DNA of 64,000 nt from Pygmaiobacter massiliensis (GCF_900199435.1 NZ_OAML01000002.1:1-64000), one strand, 5' to 3'. Positions 8,087 to 17,079 are shown, counted from the first letter of the stretch. Notes: generated by a model from the letters alone, not told the origin. Numbers and translations: made by a program.

Positions 8087-9460
8087 TTATTTTACAATCA
8101 TCATTTTTGCGGCTTTATAGATATCTCCGCAGCCAAGCGTAATGACAAGGTCATGCGGGCCTGCGTGCTCGTTGATATATCCGACAACGCCGTCGAAACC
8201 GGGGTACCAAACGCTGCCGGGAATCTGCGCAGCAAGGTCTGCGGTGTAGATATTATACTTGTCGTTGGTTTCGCGGCTGCCGAGGATTTCGGTCATAACC
8301 ACCTGGTCAGCAATCGGCAGCACCTTTGCAAAGTCGTTCAGCAGCATTTTGGTGCGAGAGTAGGTAAACGGCTGGAACACTGCAAATACGCGCTGGAAGC
8401 CCATCTGCTTTGCCGCAGAGAGGGTTGCTTGCAGTTCGGTCGGGTGATGTGCGTAATCGTCCGCCACAGTAGCACCGGCAGCGGTATATCCCAGCACTTC
8501 AAAACGGCGTCCGGTTCCTTTAAAAGCTTTTAGTCCGGCAGCGGCTTCCTCTGGGGTAGCACCTGCAAGGGTAGAAGCAACAAAAGCAGCCAGTGCATTG
8601 TAAACGTTGTGTTTGCCCGGCACAGAAAGTTCTACTTCGCCAAGCTTTGCGTCTTTGTGCCAAACCTCAAAAGCATAAAAAGCGGGGCGGGCCATGTGCA
8701 CGTTCTTTGCCACATAATCGCAACCTTCGCCGAAGCCGAAGGTGACCACTTCGCAGTGAATACCTGCAAGGGCCTCCATGGTGTTTGCATCATCGCCATT
8801 CGCGATGATGCGGTGCTCGGTCAAATCTGCAAATTTGCGGAAACTGGCTTTGAGATTTTCCATCGAGCCAAAAAACTCGAGATGGTCATCATCAATGTTC
8901 AAAATGACACTGGTGTAAGGTGTAAGGTGCAAAAAGGTATTCGCAAATTCGCAGCTTTCTACGACGATGTTTTCGCCTTTGCCGGATTTGCCATAGCCCT
9001 TGATCAGCGGCAGTTTACCACCGATGACGGCCGCGGGGTCTTTGCCTGCCATCTCAAGAATCTGGGTGGTCATGCCGGTAGTTGTGGTTTTACCATGGGT
9101 GCCTGCAATGCAGATAGAGTGCGCATAAAGCCGCTGCACATAGCCAAGCATGACACTGCGCTCTACTGCGGGAATGCCAAGCTCCTGGGCACGCGCAATC
9201 TCTGGGTTGCCGGGCAAAATTGCTGCGGTATACACCAAAAGGTCTGCGCCGTCCACGTTTTCCGCTGCATGAGGAATTTTTACATCTATGCCCATCGCGC
9301 GTTCATAATTAATGATGTCGCCGGGCAATACGTCACTGCCGGTGATGGTGTAACCCGCTGCGTGCAGAATCTGCACGATAGGAAACATGCCACTGCCGCC
9401 AATGCCGACAAAATGCAGGTGTTTTTTGTTCTTCAATAACTGTTCGTCAAGGATATTCAT
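8087..9460 (-). CDS. murC: UDP-N-acetylmuramate--L-alanine ligase
   Basis: 457 residues, full length. MurC adds L-alanine to UDP-N-acetylmuramic acid, the first peptide step of cytoplasmic peptidoglycan precursor synthesis. The Rossmann-type N-terminal domain opens with HFVGIGGSGMFPIV (about 17-30). The ATP loop is AGTHGKTTTTGMT (about 118-130). The central domain has NIDDDHLEFFG, and the C-terminal domain has DDYAHHPTELQATL. GTAAAGGAG precedes the ATG. The gene stands alone on the minus strand, converging on the M23 gene and diverging from cca. Confidence 0.98.
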   Translation of the reverse strand: MNILDEQLLKNKKHLHFVGIGGSGMFPIVQILHAAGYTITGSDVLPGDIINYERAMGIDVKIPHAAENVDGADLLVYTAAILPGNPEIARAQELGIPAVERSVMLGYVQRLYAHSICIAGTHGKTTTTGMTTQILEMAGKDPAAVIGGKLPLIKGYGKSGKGENIVVESCEFANTFLHLTPYTSVILNIDDDHLEFFGSMENLKASFRKFADLTEHRIIANGDDANTMEALAGIHCEVVTFGFGEGCDYVAKNVHMARPAFYAFEVWHKDAKLGEVELSVPGKHNVYNALAAFVASTLAGATPEEAAAGLKAFKGTGRRFEVLGYTAAGATVADDYAHHPTELQATLSAAKQMGFQRVFAVFQPFTYSRTKMLLNDFAKVLPIADQVVMTEILGSRETNDKYNIYTADLAAQIPGSVWYPGFDGVVGYINEHAGPHDLVITLGCGDIYKAAKMMIVK

Positions 9461-9499
9461 ATCGGTACTCCTTTACCCCTTGTTTTCCAATCCATACAC

Positions 9500-9505
9500 A
9501 TTATA
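9500..9505 (-). promoter_or_regulatory. Probable -10 element of murC
   Basis: TATAAT on the minus strand (9505-9500), 40 bases upstream of the murC start. The best-spaced -35 (TTTAAT) is weak. Confidence 0.4.
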
Positions 9506-9589
9506 TAATGAAACTACATTAAATTAAACAGCTCGGTAAAAATTTTGCTGCCAGAATGGTCGAAAAGCGACAAAACAGGAGGAATGACG

Positions 9590-10759
9590 TTGATTTATCT
9601 CGATGATGGCGCGCGCTTTATTTTGCAAACGCTGCATAATGCAGGAGAAAGCGGTTATCTGGTGGGCGGCGCCGTGCGAGATTTGCTGCGCGGTGTACCG
9701 GCAGGAGATTTTGATATGGCGTGCTCTGCCAGCACCGAAACGCTGCTGGCTCTGTTTCCCTGCGCAAAATGCATTGGGGGTGTCTGCGGTACGGTGAGTG
9801 TGCCCGTTGCGGGGCGAAGCTACGAAGTTACCCCTTATCGCAAAGACGGTGCCTATATCGACCACCGCCACCCGGAACAGGTGGAACGAGCCCAAACGAT
9901 AGAAGAAGACCTTGCCCGCCGCGACTTTACGGTGAATGCTATCGCCTATGACGGTGAGCAGCTCGTAGACCCATTTGGCGGCGCAGCTGATATCGAAGCA
10001 GGTTTGCTGCGCTGTGTGGGAGACCCGGCGCAGCGTTTTGCAGAAGATGCACTGCGCATCTTAAGACTTTATCGTTTTGCCTCGGTACTGGGTTTTGAGA
10101 TAGAAGAAAGCACTGCCGCCGCAGCCCAGCTGCACGCACAGGCGCTGGCAATGTTGCCCATGGAGCGGGTGCGGGAGGAGCTGCAAAAACTAATGCTGGG
10201 CAGCCATCCGGATGCAGTGCTGCCATTGCTGCTGGCAAACGGATTGGATGCTTTTTCGATAAACGCGCCGCGCTGCACACTTTCGCTGGACAGTCTGCCC
10301 CAAGGGATGCTGATACGGTGGTGGGGGCTTGCCCATCTCACCGGCAGCCAGCTGATGCACATGGTGCAGTCGCTGGGCTTTTCCGCCGCGTTTTATCGCG
10401 ACCTTGCTGCGGTAGACGCCTTTTACCATAGCGTTGCACCAAAAGACCTTACTGGACTCAAGCGCCAGCTACGTGGGGGCTTGCCGCTACCCGCAGAAGA
10501 ACTGTATGAAGCCTTTTGCAGTTTTGATTTAGCCTGGCAGCCGCGCCGTACTTTATATGACACACTCAAGGCCAGTAAAGAGCCTTACACGAAAGAAATG
10601 CTTGCTGTAAGTGGAGGTGCCTTAATGGCATTTGGCCTGCGAGGTGCAGAGATCGGCCGGGTGCTGGAACTGCTTTTGGACGCAGTGATTGCCGCACCCC
10701 AACTAAACGAGCCACAGAAATTGCTGGGGCTTGCAAAACAATTGACGAAACTCGCATAA
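9590..10759 (+). CDS. cca: CCA tRNA nucleotidyltransferase / polyA polymerase family protein
   Basis: 389 residues from the preferred start. It adds or repairs the 3'-CCA end of tRNAs. The class II head has GYLVGGAVRDLLRG, the metal-binding DFD pair in GDFDMACSA, and RRDFTVNAIAYDG. The helical neck and body contain AEDALRILRLYRFASVLGF, typical of tRNA recognition. An in-frame ATG at 9584 lies directly against AGGAGG (9577-9582), while TTG at 9590 has the ideal seven-base gap, so TTG is the more likely start. The window's tRNA-Glu has CCA encoded, so the enzyme may act mainly in repair or on other tRNAs. Some members of this family only make A tails, and I cannot tell these apart by eye. Confidence 0.93.
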   Translation: MIYLDDGARFILQTLHNAGESGYLVGGAVRDLLRGVPAGDFDMACSASTETLLALFPCAKCIGGVCGTVSVPVAGRSYEVTPYRKDGAYIDHRHPEQVERAQTIEEDLARRDFTVNAIAYDGEQLVDPFGGAADIEAGLLRCVGDPAQRFAEDALRILRLYRFASVLGFEIEESTAAAAQLHAQALAMLPMERVREELQKLMLGSHPDAVLPLLLANGLDAFSINAPRCTLSLDSLPQGMLIRWWGLAHLTGSQLMHMVQSLGFSAAFYRDLAAVDAFYHSVAPKDLTGLKRQLRGGLPLPAEELYEAFCSFDLAWQPRRTLYDTLKASKEPYTKEMLAVSGGALMAFGLRGAEIGRVLELLLDAVIAAPQLNEPQKLLGLAKQLTKLA

Positions 10760-10834
10760 GCAGTCGAACAAGATTGTACCACATCGAAAAAACACGAAAA
10801 ACGGAAATAGACAAGCTTTTTACCTTAAAAATAG

Positions 10835-10871
10835 CAGCCTGCCGCGACGAAATGCCGCGACAGGCTGTTTT
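10835..10871 (+). terminator. Terminator after cca
   Basis: CAGCCTG pairs with CAGGCTG, with an inner CGCG pairing, followed by TTTTCTTTCT. It lies about 75 bases after the cca stop and before the dpaA promoter. Confidence 0.8.
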
Positions 10872-10878
10872 CTTTCTC

Positions 10879-10906
10879 ACAGATTGATTTGCCTTCACAT
10901 ATCATA
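10879..10906 (+). promoter_or_regulatory. Possible sigma-K-like promoter of dpaAB
   Basis: AC (10879-10880), 17 bases, then CATATCATA (10898-10906). This fits the Bacillus mother-cell sigma-K pattern of AC, 16-17 bases, CATAnnnTA. Dipicolinate synthase genes are under sigma-K in Bacillus. The predicted transcript start would lie near 10917, downstream of which only the GTG at 10945 has a ribosome binding site. Confidence 0.5.
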
Positions 10907-10944
10907 AGGCAAACGATGTGCCTGTGAGGGTCGGGGGTGTTTTT

Positions 10945-11733
10945 GTGCAAGAGAAAAGTTTCGCAGTCATCGGGGGCGATGGAAGGCAGCAGGCAGCTGC
11001 AGCCGCGCTTCGCACCAAAGGATATCAGGTTTATGATGCCGAAAAGATTTCCCTGGCCGACTATATTTTACTGCCAATGCCACTTTCTGCAGAACGTGCA
11101 GAACTGACGCGTTTGCTCAAGGCAGCCAAAAAGGGAGCAATTGCGTTTGCTGGCAGAGTCAGCGAAGAGGCGGCCGGGGTCGCGCAAGAAGCAAATGTGG
11201 AGTTGATTGACTATCTGAAACGGGAGGAGCTCGCCGTATCCAATGCGATCCCCACCTGTGAGGGAGCCATCGAAATTCTGCTGCGAGAGCGCAGCGTTAC
11301 TCTGTGGCATTCCAAAATACTTATTACCGGGTTTGGCCGCATTGCCAAACTGCTTGCGCACAAGCTGCTTGCGCTTGGGGCGTATGTAACTGTGGCTGCC
11401 CGCAAACCGGGCGACCGGGCGCTGGCAGAAGCGATGGGCTATCGCGCGGTGGATGTTACCGAGCTTGCCGGAGAATGCGTCAAGGCTGATGTTGTCATCA
11501 ACACAGTGCCGACACGTATGATTACGCGCGAAATGATTGAAGAGATGTCTAAAACGGCATTTTTGCTGGATCTTGCCTCCGCGCCGGGCGGTATTGACCT
11601 TGCGGCAGCGGGCACGGCAGAAGTGCGCGCGGTATGGGCGCTTAGTTTGCCTACCCGCAGCGCGCCGGTAACGGCAGGGCAGTTTGTAGCCCAGACAGTA
11701 TTGCAAATCATAGAAGAGAGGGGCAACATTTAA
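10945..11733 (+). CDS. dpaA: Dipicolinate synthase subunit A
   Basis: 262 residues from GTG 10945, preceded by GGGGGTG five bases upstream. An ATG at 10918 would sit at the predicted transcript start. With DpaB it converts a product of the lysine branch into dipicolinic acid, made in the mother cell and packed into the spore core with calcium for heat resistance. FAVIGGDGRQQ opens the N-terminal nucleotide-fold domain. VSNAIPTCEGAIE and ILITGFGRIAKLLA (second dinucleotide-binding loop) mark the C-terminal domain, and DLASAPGGID is also typical. It is somewhat shorter than the B. subtilis protein (about 297), mainly in the N-terminal half. It overlaps dpaB by one base. Confidence 0.94.
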   Translation: MQEKSFAVIGGDGRQQAAAAALRTKGYQVYDAEKISLADYILLPMPLSAERAELTRLLKAAKKGAIAFAGRVSEEAAGVAQEANVELIDYLKREELAVSNAIPTCEGAIEILLRERSVTLWHSKILITGFGRIAKLLAHKLLALGAYVTVAARKPGDRALAEAMGYRAVDVTELAGECVKADVVINTVPTRMITREMIEEMSKTAFLLDLASAPGGIDLAAAGTAEVRAVWALSLPTRSAPVTAGQFVAQTVLQIIEERGNI

Positions 11734-12305
11734 TGAAGGGAACCACCATTGTTTACGGGATGTGCGGCAGCTTTTGCACGTTTGAAAAAAGCCTTGCCGC
11801 ACTTGCTAAAATAAAAAACGAGGGTGCACGCATTTTGCCAGCGATGTCTTTTAACGCAGCATCGATGGATACCAAGTTTGGCAAAGCGGAGGATTTTCGC
11901 AATCGGTTAACCGCTCTCGGCGACGCGCCTATCATCGATACGATTCAGGCCGCAGAGCCCATTGGCCCGCAGAAATTATGCGATGTATTGGTGGTGGCGC
12001 CCTGCACGGGCAACACACTGGCAAAGCTTGCGCTCGGCATTACCGATACACCGATTACGATGGCCTGCAAGAGCCATTTGCGCATTGGTCGGCCCATTGT
12101 ACTTGCTGTGTGCACCAATGACGCACTGGGCGCCAGTGCGCAGAATATCGGCAGGCTGATGAATACCAAAAATATTTATTTTGTGCCGATGTATCAAGAC
12201 GATCCGATTCGCAAACCCACCTCGTTGGTGGCGGATTTTGACCAGCTTTCGGACACAATAGAGCTTGCGCTGCATGGGCGGCAGGCAGAGCCTGTATATT
12301 TTTAA
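11733..12305 (+). CDS. dpaB: Dipicolinate synthase subunit B (flavoprotein)
   Basis: 190 residues, the normal size. The subunit has a flavoprotein (HFCD-like) fold: GMCGSFCTFEKS near the N-terminus, the central VVAPCTGNTLAKLALGITDTP, and the C-terminal YFVPMYQDDPIRKPTSLVADF typical of DpaB/SpoVFB. It works together with DpaA in making spore dipicolinate. The ATG overlaps the dpaA TAA as TAATG, so the two are translationally coupled. A strong GC-rich hairpin (12363-12400) follows. Confidence 0.95.
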   Translation: MKGTTIVYGMCGSFCTFEKSLAALAKIKNEGARILPAMSFNAASMDTKFGKAEDFRNRLTALGDAPIIDTIQAAEPIGPQKLCDVLVVAPCTGNTLAKLALGITDTPITMACKSHLRIGRPIVLAVCTNDALGASAQNIGRLMNTKNIYFVPMYQDDPIRKPTSLVADFDQLSDTIELALHGRQAEPVYF

Positions 12306-12362
12306 TCATTTACGAAAAGATTGCGAAATGCCCTCAAATGCGGTACAATAACGAAGAATAAT

Positions 12363-12400
12363 AGCCCAGCGGGCAGACATATCGGTCTGCCCGCTGGGCT
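12363..12400 (+). terminator. Strong hairpin after dpaB
   Basis: A perfect 16-bp GC-rich stem (AGCCCAGCGGGCAGAC with GTCTGCCCGCTGGGCT). Only TT and an A-rich stretch follow, so it is a terminator of imperfect form or a transcript-stabilising hairpin. Confidence 0.7.
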
Positions 12401-12430
12401 TAAAATAGAACAGATTGGAAAATGATTGCT

Positions 12431-13651
12431 ATGGCTCAAATTGTTATTGTTGGCGGCGGTGCCGCAGGAATGCTCGCAGCGGGAACGGCGGCGCGGCGCG
12501 GACAGGCTGTTACAGTTGTGGAGCACAGCAAAGCAACTTGCCGCAAGGTACTGATTACCGGCAAAGGGCGATGCAATGTAACCAACAACTGTGACGCTGC
12601 AACTATTATGAAAAACACCCGGAGCAATCCGAAATTTTTATTTTCGGCACTGCATGCGTTTCCGCCTGCTGCCACGATGGAGCTGTTCGAATCGCTCGGG
12701 GTGCCCTTAAAAACCGAGCGCGGACGCAGAGTATTCCCGGTGAGCGACCGTGCAGTAGATATTGCAGATGCGCTTGCGCACTATGCAAAAGGATGCCGCA
12801 TTGTGTCTGGCGATGTTACCGAGGTAACCGCAGAAAATGGCGCAGTTACCGGCGTGAAACTTGCAGACGGGGCCTTTTTGCAGGCTGATGCTGTCATTAT
12901 CGCCACCGGCGGACTATCTTACCCTGTCACAGGCTCGACCGGTGACGGGTATCGCTTTGCTGAAAGGCTGGGCCACACCGTGGTGCCTCCTCGCGCCAGC
13001 CTTGTGCCGCTGGTCGAAAAAGGCAACACCTGCCGAAAAATGACTGGCCTTTCGCTGCGTAACGTGAATCTTCTGGTACGCAAAAAAGGCAAAAAGGTAT
13101 TTTCGGAACAGGGCGAAATGATGTTTACACACTTTGGTGTTACCGGGCCGCTGGTGCTATCGGCAAGCGCTTTTATTGATGATGCTGATATTGACGAGTA
13201 CGAGCTTTCGATTGATCTGAAACCTGCGCTTACAGAAGAAGTGCTTTATACCCGCATTACGCGTGACTTTGAAAAATACTCAAACAGAGAAGCGCGCAAC
13301 AGCATTTCAGACTTGCTGCCCTCCAGCATGGTGCCGGTAATTGTGGCGCGCTGGGGAATAGACCCGGACAAGCGCACCAACCAAATTACCCGCGAAGAAA
13401 AATTGAGCCTTGTATCATTGCTCAAAGATTTCACGCTGCGCCTTGCGGGCAAAGATATTGTGGAGCATGCTGTCATTACGGCGGGCGGAGTATCGGTAAA
13501 AGAAGTCAACCCGAAAACGATGGAATCAAAGCTGGTACAGGGCCTGTACTTTGCAGGCGAAGTCCTTGATGTGGACGCCTACACTGGCGGGTATAACCTG
13601 CAGCTGGCATTTGCCACCGGCTATGCCGCAGGGCAGGCAGCGGGGGAATAG
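12431..13651 (+). CDS. NAD(P)/FAD-dependent oxidoreductase of the BaiN/YhiN (HI0933) family
   Basis: 406 residues. The N-terminal QIVIVGGGAAGMLAAGTAARRG is the FAD-binding dinucleotide fold, and KVLITGKGRCNVTNN is the family signature. AVIIATGGLSYPVTGSTGDGY and the C-terminal ITAGGVSVKEVNPKTMESK, GLYFAGEVLDVDAYTGGYNLQLAFATG complete the HI0933 pattern. BaiN of Clostridium scindens, a member of this family, has been linked to bile-acid reduction, but most members are uncharacterised and occur widely, so no substrate is claimed. Two in-frame ATG codons exist. The one at 12431 has the better spacing from GGAA; 12422 is the alternative. It precedes cmk in the same direction. Confidence 0.92.
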   Translation: MAQIVIVGGGAAGMLAAGTAARRGQAVTVVEHSKATCRKVLITGKGRCNVTNNCDAATIMKNTRSNPKFLFSALHAFPPAATMELFESLGVPLKTERGRRVFPVSDRAVDIADALAHYAKGCRIVSGDVTEVTAENGAVTGVKLADGAFLQADAVIIATGGLSYPVTGSTGDGYRFAERLGHTVVPPRASLVPLVEKGNTCRKMTGLSLRNVNLLVRKKGKKVFSEQGEMMFTHFGVTGPLVLSASAFIDDADIDEYELSIDLKPALTEEVLYTRITRDFEKYSNREARNSISDLLPSSMVPVIVARWGIDPDKRTNQITREEKLSLVSLLKDFTLRLAGKDIVEHAVITAGGVSVKEVNPKTMESKLVQGLYFAGEVLDVDAYTGGYNLQLAFATGYAAGQAAGE

Positions 13652-13731
13652 CGCTTTAAGATTTCTGAAAAGAATAAAAACAGCGTGCTCTGCGGCAGAA
13701 AAGCAGAGCAATTCAGAAAGGAATGACATCT

Positions 13732-14400
13732 ATGATTTCGATTGCAATCGACGGGCCTTCCGGGGCTGGAAAAAGCACGCTCGCCAAGCGCCTTGCGCAA
13801 GAGATGGGCTACCTCTATGTCGATACGGGTGCACTTTACCGCAGCATTGGCCTTGCCGTACTGCGTGCAGGCAAAGATACACAGGACAAAGCCGCCGTGG
13901 TCAGCTGTTTGCCGGATATTGTGCTCGATTTGCGTTATATTGATGGCACACAGCACGTATTTTTGTGCGGAGAAGATGTTTCAGACGCGATTCGTAGAGA
14001 AGAAGTTTCGATGGCGGCAAGCCATGTGGCGGCCCTTCCTTCGGTGCGCGAGTTTTTGACTGAAACTCAACGTGAACTGGCCCGTAAAAACAATATTATT
14101 ATGGATGGCCGGGATATTGGTACGGTGATTCTGCCGAACGCGCAGATTAAAATTTTCCTTACCGCTTCGCCTGAGGTGCGCGCGCAGCGCCGTACCCGCG
14201 AGCTTCAGCAAAAAGGCCAAAATGTGCCATATGAGGAAGTGCTTGCAGATATTCGCGAGCGGGATGCAAACGATATGAACCGCGCTGTGGCTCCATTAAA
14301 ACAGGCAGAGGACGCAATTTTAGTGGACAGCAGCGGAGATGATTTCGAGGCCTCCTATCATAAACTTTATGATGTAATTGCAAGTCGACTCCCGAAATAA
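13732..14400 (+). CDS. cmk: Cytidylate kinase
   Basis: 222 residues, full length. It phosphorylates CMP and dCMP with ATP. The P-loop is AIDGPSGAGKST at the N-terminus, followed by YLYVDTGALYRSIGLAV. MDGRDIGTVILPNA is the family-specific segment, and SPEVRAQRRTREL lies in the lid region. Start 13732 is nine bases after AAAGGA; an upstream ATG at 13723 is too close to it. The order flavoprotein, cmk, plsC, ispH-rpsA is a common clostridial arrangement, and the genes are closely spaced. Confidence 0.97.
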   Translation: MISIAIDGPSGAGKSTLAKRLAQEMGYLYVDTGALYRSIGLAVLRAGKDTQDKAAVVSCLPDIVLDLRYIDGTQHVFLCGEDVSDAIRREEVSMAASHVAALPSVREFLTETQRELARKNNIIMDGRDIGTVILPNAQIKIFLTASPEVRAQRRTRELQQKGQNVPYEEVLADIRERDANDMNRAVAPLKQAEDAILVDSSGDDFEASYHKLYDVIASRLPK

Positions 14401-14426
14401 CATCCAGAGAGAAGGAAGGCTGGACG

Positions 14427-15041
14427 ATGTTCTACTATATCATTATCTGTTTGGCATGGATTATTTTTCATATCCCATTCCGCATTCGCACTGTCGGCAG
14501 AGAAAATCTTATCACAGATCGCGGTTTTGTCCTTTGCCCTAATCATCTGAGTGCATTGGATCCTGTATTTGTGGTACTTTCTCGCTTTTGGGGCAAACCG
14601 ATGTGGGTAATGGCAAAAGAGGAACTTTTTCGCAACCCATTTTTCGCTTGGTTTTTTCGCAATGTAGGCGTTTTTCCGGTAGAACGCGGCAAAGGTGATA
14701 AAGGCTTGCTGAATGACGCAATTGCTTCGGTGCAGAGCGGACGCGGCATGCTGATTTTTCCGGAAGGCACCCGCTCGAAAACGGGCGAGCTGCAAAAACT
14801 CAAAAGCGGCGCGTTTGTAGTGGCCGAAGCTGCCCATGCGGACATTATCCCTTGCCGCATTATCTACAAAGGCGGCAAAATGCATCTGTTCGGCACTGTA
14901 ACCGTGGTTTACGGCAAGCCGATTTCGATTGAAAGCTTAGGCCTTGGTGGCGAGCACGCAGCAAGCAAACTGCGCGAAGCAAAAGCGCTGTTAATCGAGC
15001 GTTACGAGCAGCTTTTAGCAGAAAATTTGCGTTATGTGTGA
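14427..15041 (+). CDS. plsC: 1-acyl-sn-glycerol-3-phosphate acyltransferase
   Basis: 204 residues. It transfers an acyl chain to lysophosphatidic acid to make phosphatidic acid. A hydrophobic N-terminus (FYYIIICLAWIIFHIPF) indicates membrane attachment. The HX4D catalytic motif is NHLSALDPVF, followed by VFPVERG and the EGTRS box in FPEGTRSKTGELQK. GAGAGAAGGAAGG precedes the ATG. It lies 26 bases after cmk and 55 bases before ispH-rpsA. Confidence 0.95.
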   Translation: MFYYIIICLAWIIFHIPFRIRTVGRENLITDRGFVLCPNHLSALDPVFVVLSRFWGKPMWVMAKEELFRNPFFAWFFRNVGVFPVERGKGDKGLLNDAIASVQSGRGMLIFPEGTRSKTGELQKLKSGAFVVAEAAHADIIPCRIIYKGGKMHLFGTVTVVYGKPISIESLGLGGEHAASKLREAKALLIERYEQLLAENLRYV

Positions 15042-15096
15042 CAAAAATTAAAAATGGTTTTATTTTCCATGATTAGAAGGAGAAATTGAGCGAAAA

Positions 15097-17019
15097 ATGG
15101 AAATTGTGAAAGCAAAGACTGCCGGCTTTTGTTTTGGCGTAGATCGTGCAGTAAAATTGACCGATTCGCTCGCTGACGCAGGGCATAAGGTAGCAACGCT
15201 GGGGCCGCTGATTCACAACCCGCAGTGCGTAGCGCGGCTTGAGCAAAAAGGCGTGGTCACGGCACATTCGATGGAAGAGTTGCCATCTGGCTATGAGGTA
15301 GTGATTCGCAGTCATGGCGTAGATGAGAAGACTTACGATGCACTTGCAGCCAAAGGACTTACGGTGCATGATGCTACTTGTCCCTTCGTCGCAAAAATTC
15401 AGCGCATTGCAAAAGAGGCCGGCGAAAACGGCGCATTACTCTTAATTGCAGGCGATAAATCTCACCCCGAAGTGCAGGGAATTGTGGGACATACGCGCGG
15501 CGAAGTTTTTGTTTTTAGTGATTTAATGGAACTGGAGGCATTTTCTGGCCCGGAAAATGTCAAAAAAAGCGTCTATGTCGTCGCACAGACCACTTTTCAG
15601 ATTACAAAATGGTTAGAAAGCGTAAAGTTTATAAAAAAACTCTATACAAATCCCAAGGTTTTTGATACAATATGTAATGCAACGTGGGCGAGGCAGCAGG
15701 AGACAGAGGAACTTGCGCATAAATGCGACCTTATGGTCGTAATTGGTGGACGAGATTCTTCTAACACCCAAAAGCTGGTAAAGGTCGCAGGCAACCATTG
15801 CAAAACCATTGCGGTTGAAACCGCAGCAGAACTTTCTGCTGAAGATTTTGCAGATGTTCGCTGTGCGGGTGTAACAGCTGGTGCATCCACGCCATCGTCT
15901 ATAATTGAGGAGGTACTTAACAAAATGAGCGAGACAGTACAGAACGAAGAATTGAGCTTCGCGGAAATGATTGAACAGTCCATGAAGCCCGTCTTCAACG
16001 GCAAAGTAGTGACAGGTGTAGTCACCGGAGTATCACCGAGCGAGGTTACCGTGGACATTGGCACAAAGCAGACTGGCTTTGTGGCATCATCCGAGTGGTC
16101 GGATGATCCCAGCGTAAAACTTGAAGAGGCGGTGAAGAAGGGCGACGAGCTGGAACTCGTGGTCGTTAAGGTTAACGATCAGGAAGGCACTGTCGCGCTC
16201 TCCAAAAAGCGTTTCGAGGCACGTGCAGGCGCTGAGGAGCTTGAAAAAGCTGCTGAAGAAGGCACCGTACTCGAAGCCAATATCACCGAGGCTGTCAAAG
16301 GCGGCCTGGTTGGCTTTGTCAAGGGCATCAAAGTGTTCATCCCCGCTTCTCAGGCATCTCTGCGTCGTGGCGAAGACCTGAGCCAGCTTGTCAAAACCAA
16401 AGCAAACATCCGCATCATCGAGTGCAACGGCCGTCGTGTCATTGGCTCCATCCGCGCTGTCCTGGCTGAAAAAGTCGCAGCTGCGAAAGATGCTTTCTGG
16501 AGCGAGGCAGAGGTTGGCAAGCACTACGAGGGCGTTGTCAAAAACCTGACCGATTACGGCGCATTCGTCGATGTCGGCGGCGTTGATGGCCTGGTTCACA
16601 TTTCTGAGCTTTCTTGGGATCGCATTAAGCACCCGAGCGAAGTGCTGAAAGTCGGCGATACCATCGAGGTCTACATCAAGAGCCTCGACACCGAGAACCA
16701 GAAGGTTTCCCTCGGTTACAAAAAGAGCGAAGATAACCCCTGGGAGCGCCTGAAAAACGAGTTCCCGGTTGGCTCTGTTTTCCGTGCTTCGGTCGTTTCC
16801 ACCACCAAGTTTGGTGCATTTGTCCGCATTCTGCCGGGCATTGACGGCCTGGTTCACATCAGCGAGATCTCCAACGATCGCGTTGAGAAAGTTACCGACG
16901 TCCTGAACGTTGGCGACGAAGTCGAAGTCAAACTCATCGAGGCTGATTTTGACAAACACCGCGTTGGCCTTTCCATGAAGGCTCTGCTCAACGGTGCTGA
17001 CGAAGAGACTGCTGAATAA
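15097..17019 (+). CDS. ispH-rpsA: Fusion of IspH (HMBPP reductase) with ribosomal protein S1-type repeats
   Basis: 640 residues. Residues 1-275 are IspH, the last enzyme of the MEP pathway, which reduces HMBPP to IPP and DMAPP. The three cluster cysteines are in GFCFGVDRAV, DATCPFV and DTICNATWARQQ, and HPEVQGIVGH and TAGASTPSS are also conserved. Residues 277-640 carry four S1 RNA-binding repeats starting near 301, 388, 473 and 558, the last two closest to consensus (YGAFVDVGGVDGLVHISEL). This fusion is common in clostridia. An AGGAGG (15908-15913) and an ATG (15925, Met277) sit inside the frame exactly at the junction, so an S1-only protein could also be made. The annotated ATG has AAGGAG 14 bases upstream, unusually far. 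Confidence 0.95.
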   Translation: MEIVKAKTAGFCFGVDRAVKLTDSLADAGHKVATLGPLIHNPQCVARLEQKGVVTAHSMEELPSGYEVVIRSHGVDEKTYDALAAKGLTVHDATCPFVAKIQRIAKEAGENGALLLIAGDKSHPEVQGIVGHTRGEVFVFSDLMELEAFSGPENVKKSVYVVAQTTFQITKWLESVKFIKKLYTNPKVFDTICNATWARQQETEELAHKCDLMVVIGGRDSSNTQKLVKVAGNHCKTIAVETAAELSAEDFADVRCAGVTAGASTPSSIIEEVLNKMSETVQNEELSFAEMIEQSMKPVFNGKVVTGVVTGVSPSEVTVDIGTKQTGFVASSEWSDDPSVKLEEAVKKGDELELVVVKVNDQEGTVALSKKRFEARAGAEELEKAAEEGTVLEANITEAVKGGLVGFVKGIKVFIPASQASLRRGEDLSQLVKTKANIRIIECNGRRVIGSIRAVLAEKVAAAKDAFWSEAEVGKHYEGVVKNLTDYGAFVDVGGVDGLVHISELSWDRIKHPSEVLKVGDTIEVYIKSLDTENQKVSLGYKKSEDNPWERLKNEFPVGSVFRASVVSTTKFGAFVRILPGIDGLVHISEISNDRVEKVTDVLNVGDEVEVKLIEADFDKHRVGLSMKALLNGADEETAE

Positions 17020-17040
17020 TCTCTTTGGTTCAACAAAAGC

Positions 17041-17079
17041 AAAGCGCAAAGTTCACGTTAAGTGAGCTTTGCGCTTTTT
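17041..17079 (+). terminator. Terminator after ispH-rpsA
   Basis: AAAGCGCAAAG with TTCAC pairs with GTGAG and CTTTGCGCTTT, then a T tract, 21 bases after the stop codon. Confidence 0.9.

Noticed and set aside
8609-9439. Plus-strand frame of 276 codons opposite murC
   Set aside because: Antisense to a full-length murC with all motifs. No supporting signal.
16087-17049. Minus-strand open frame of 320 codons opposite the S1 repeats
   Set aside because: Antisense to the conserved ispH-rpsA gene. No ribosome binding site and no recognisable domain.
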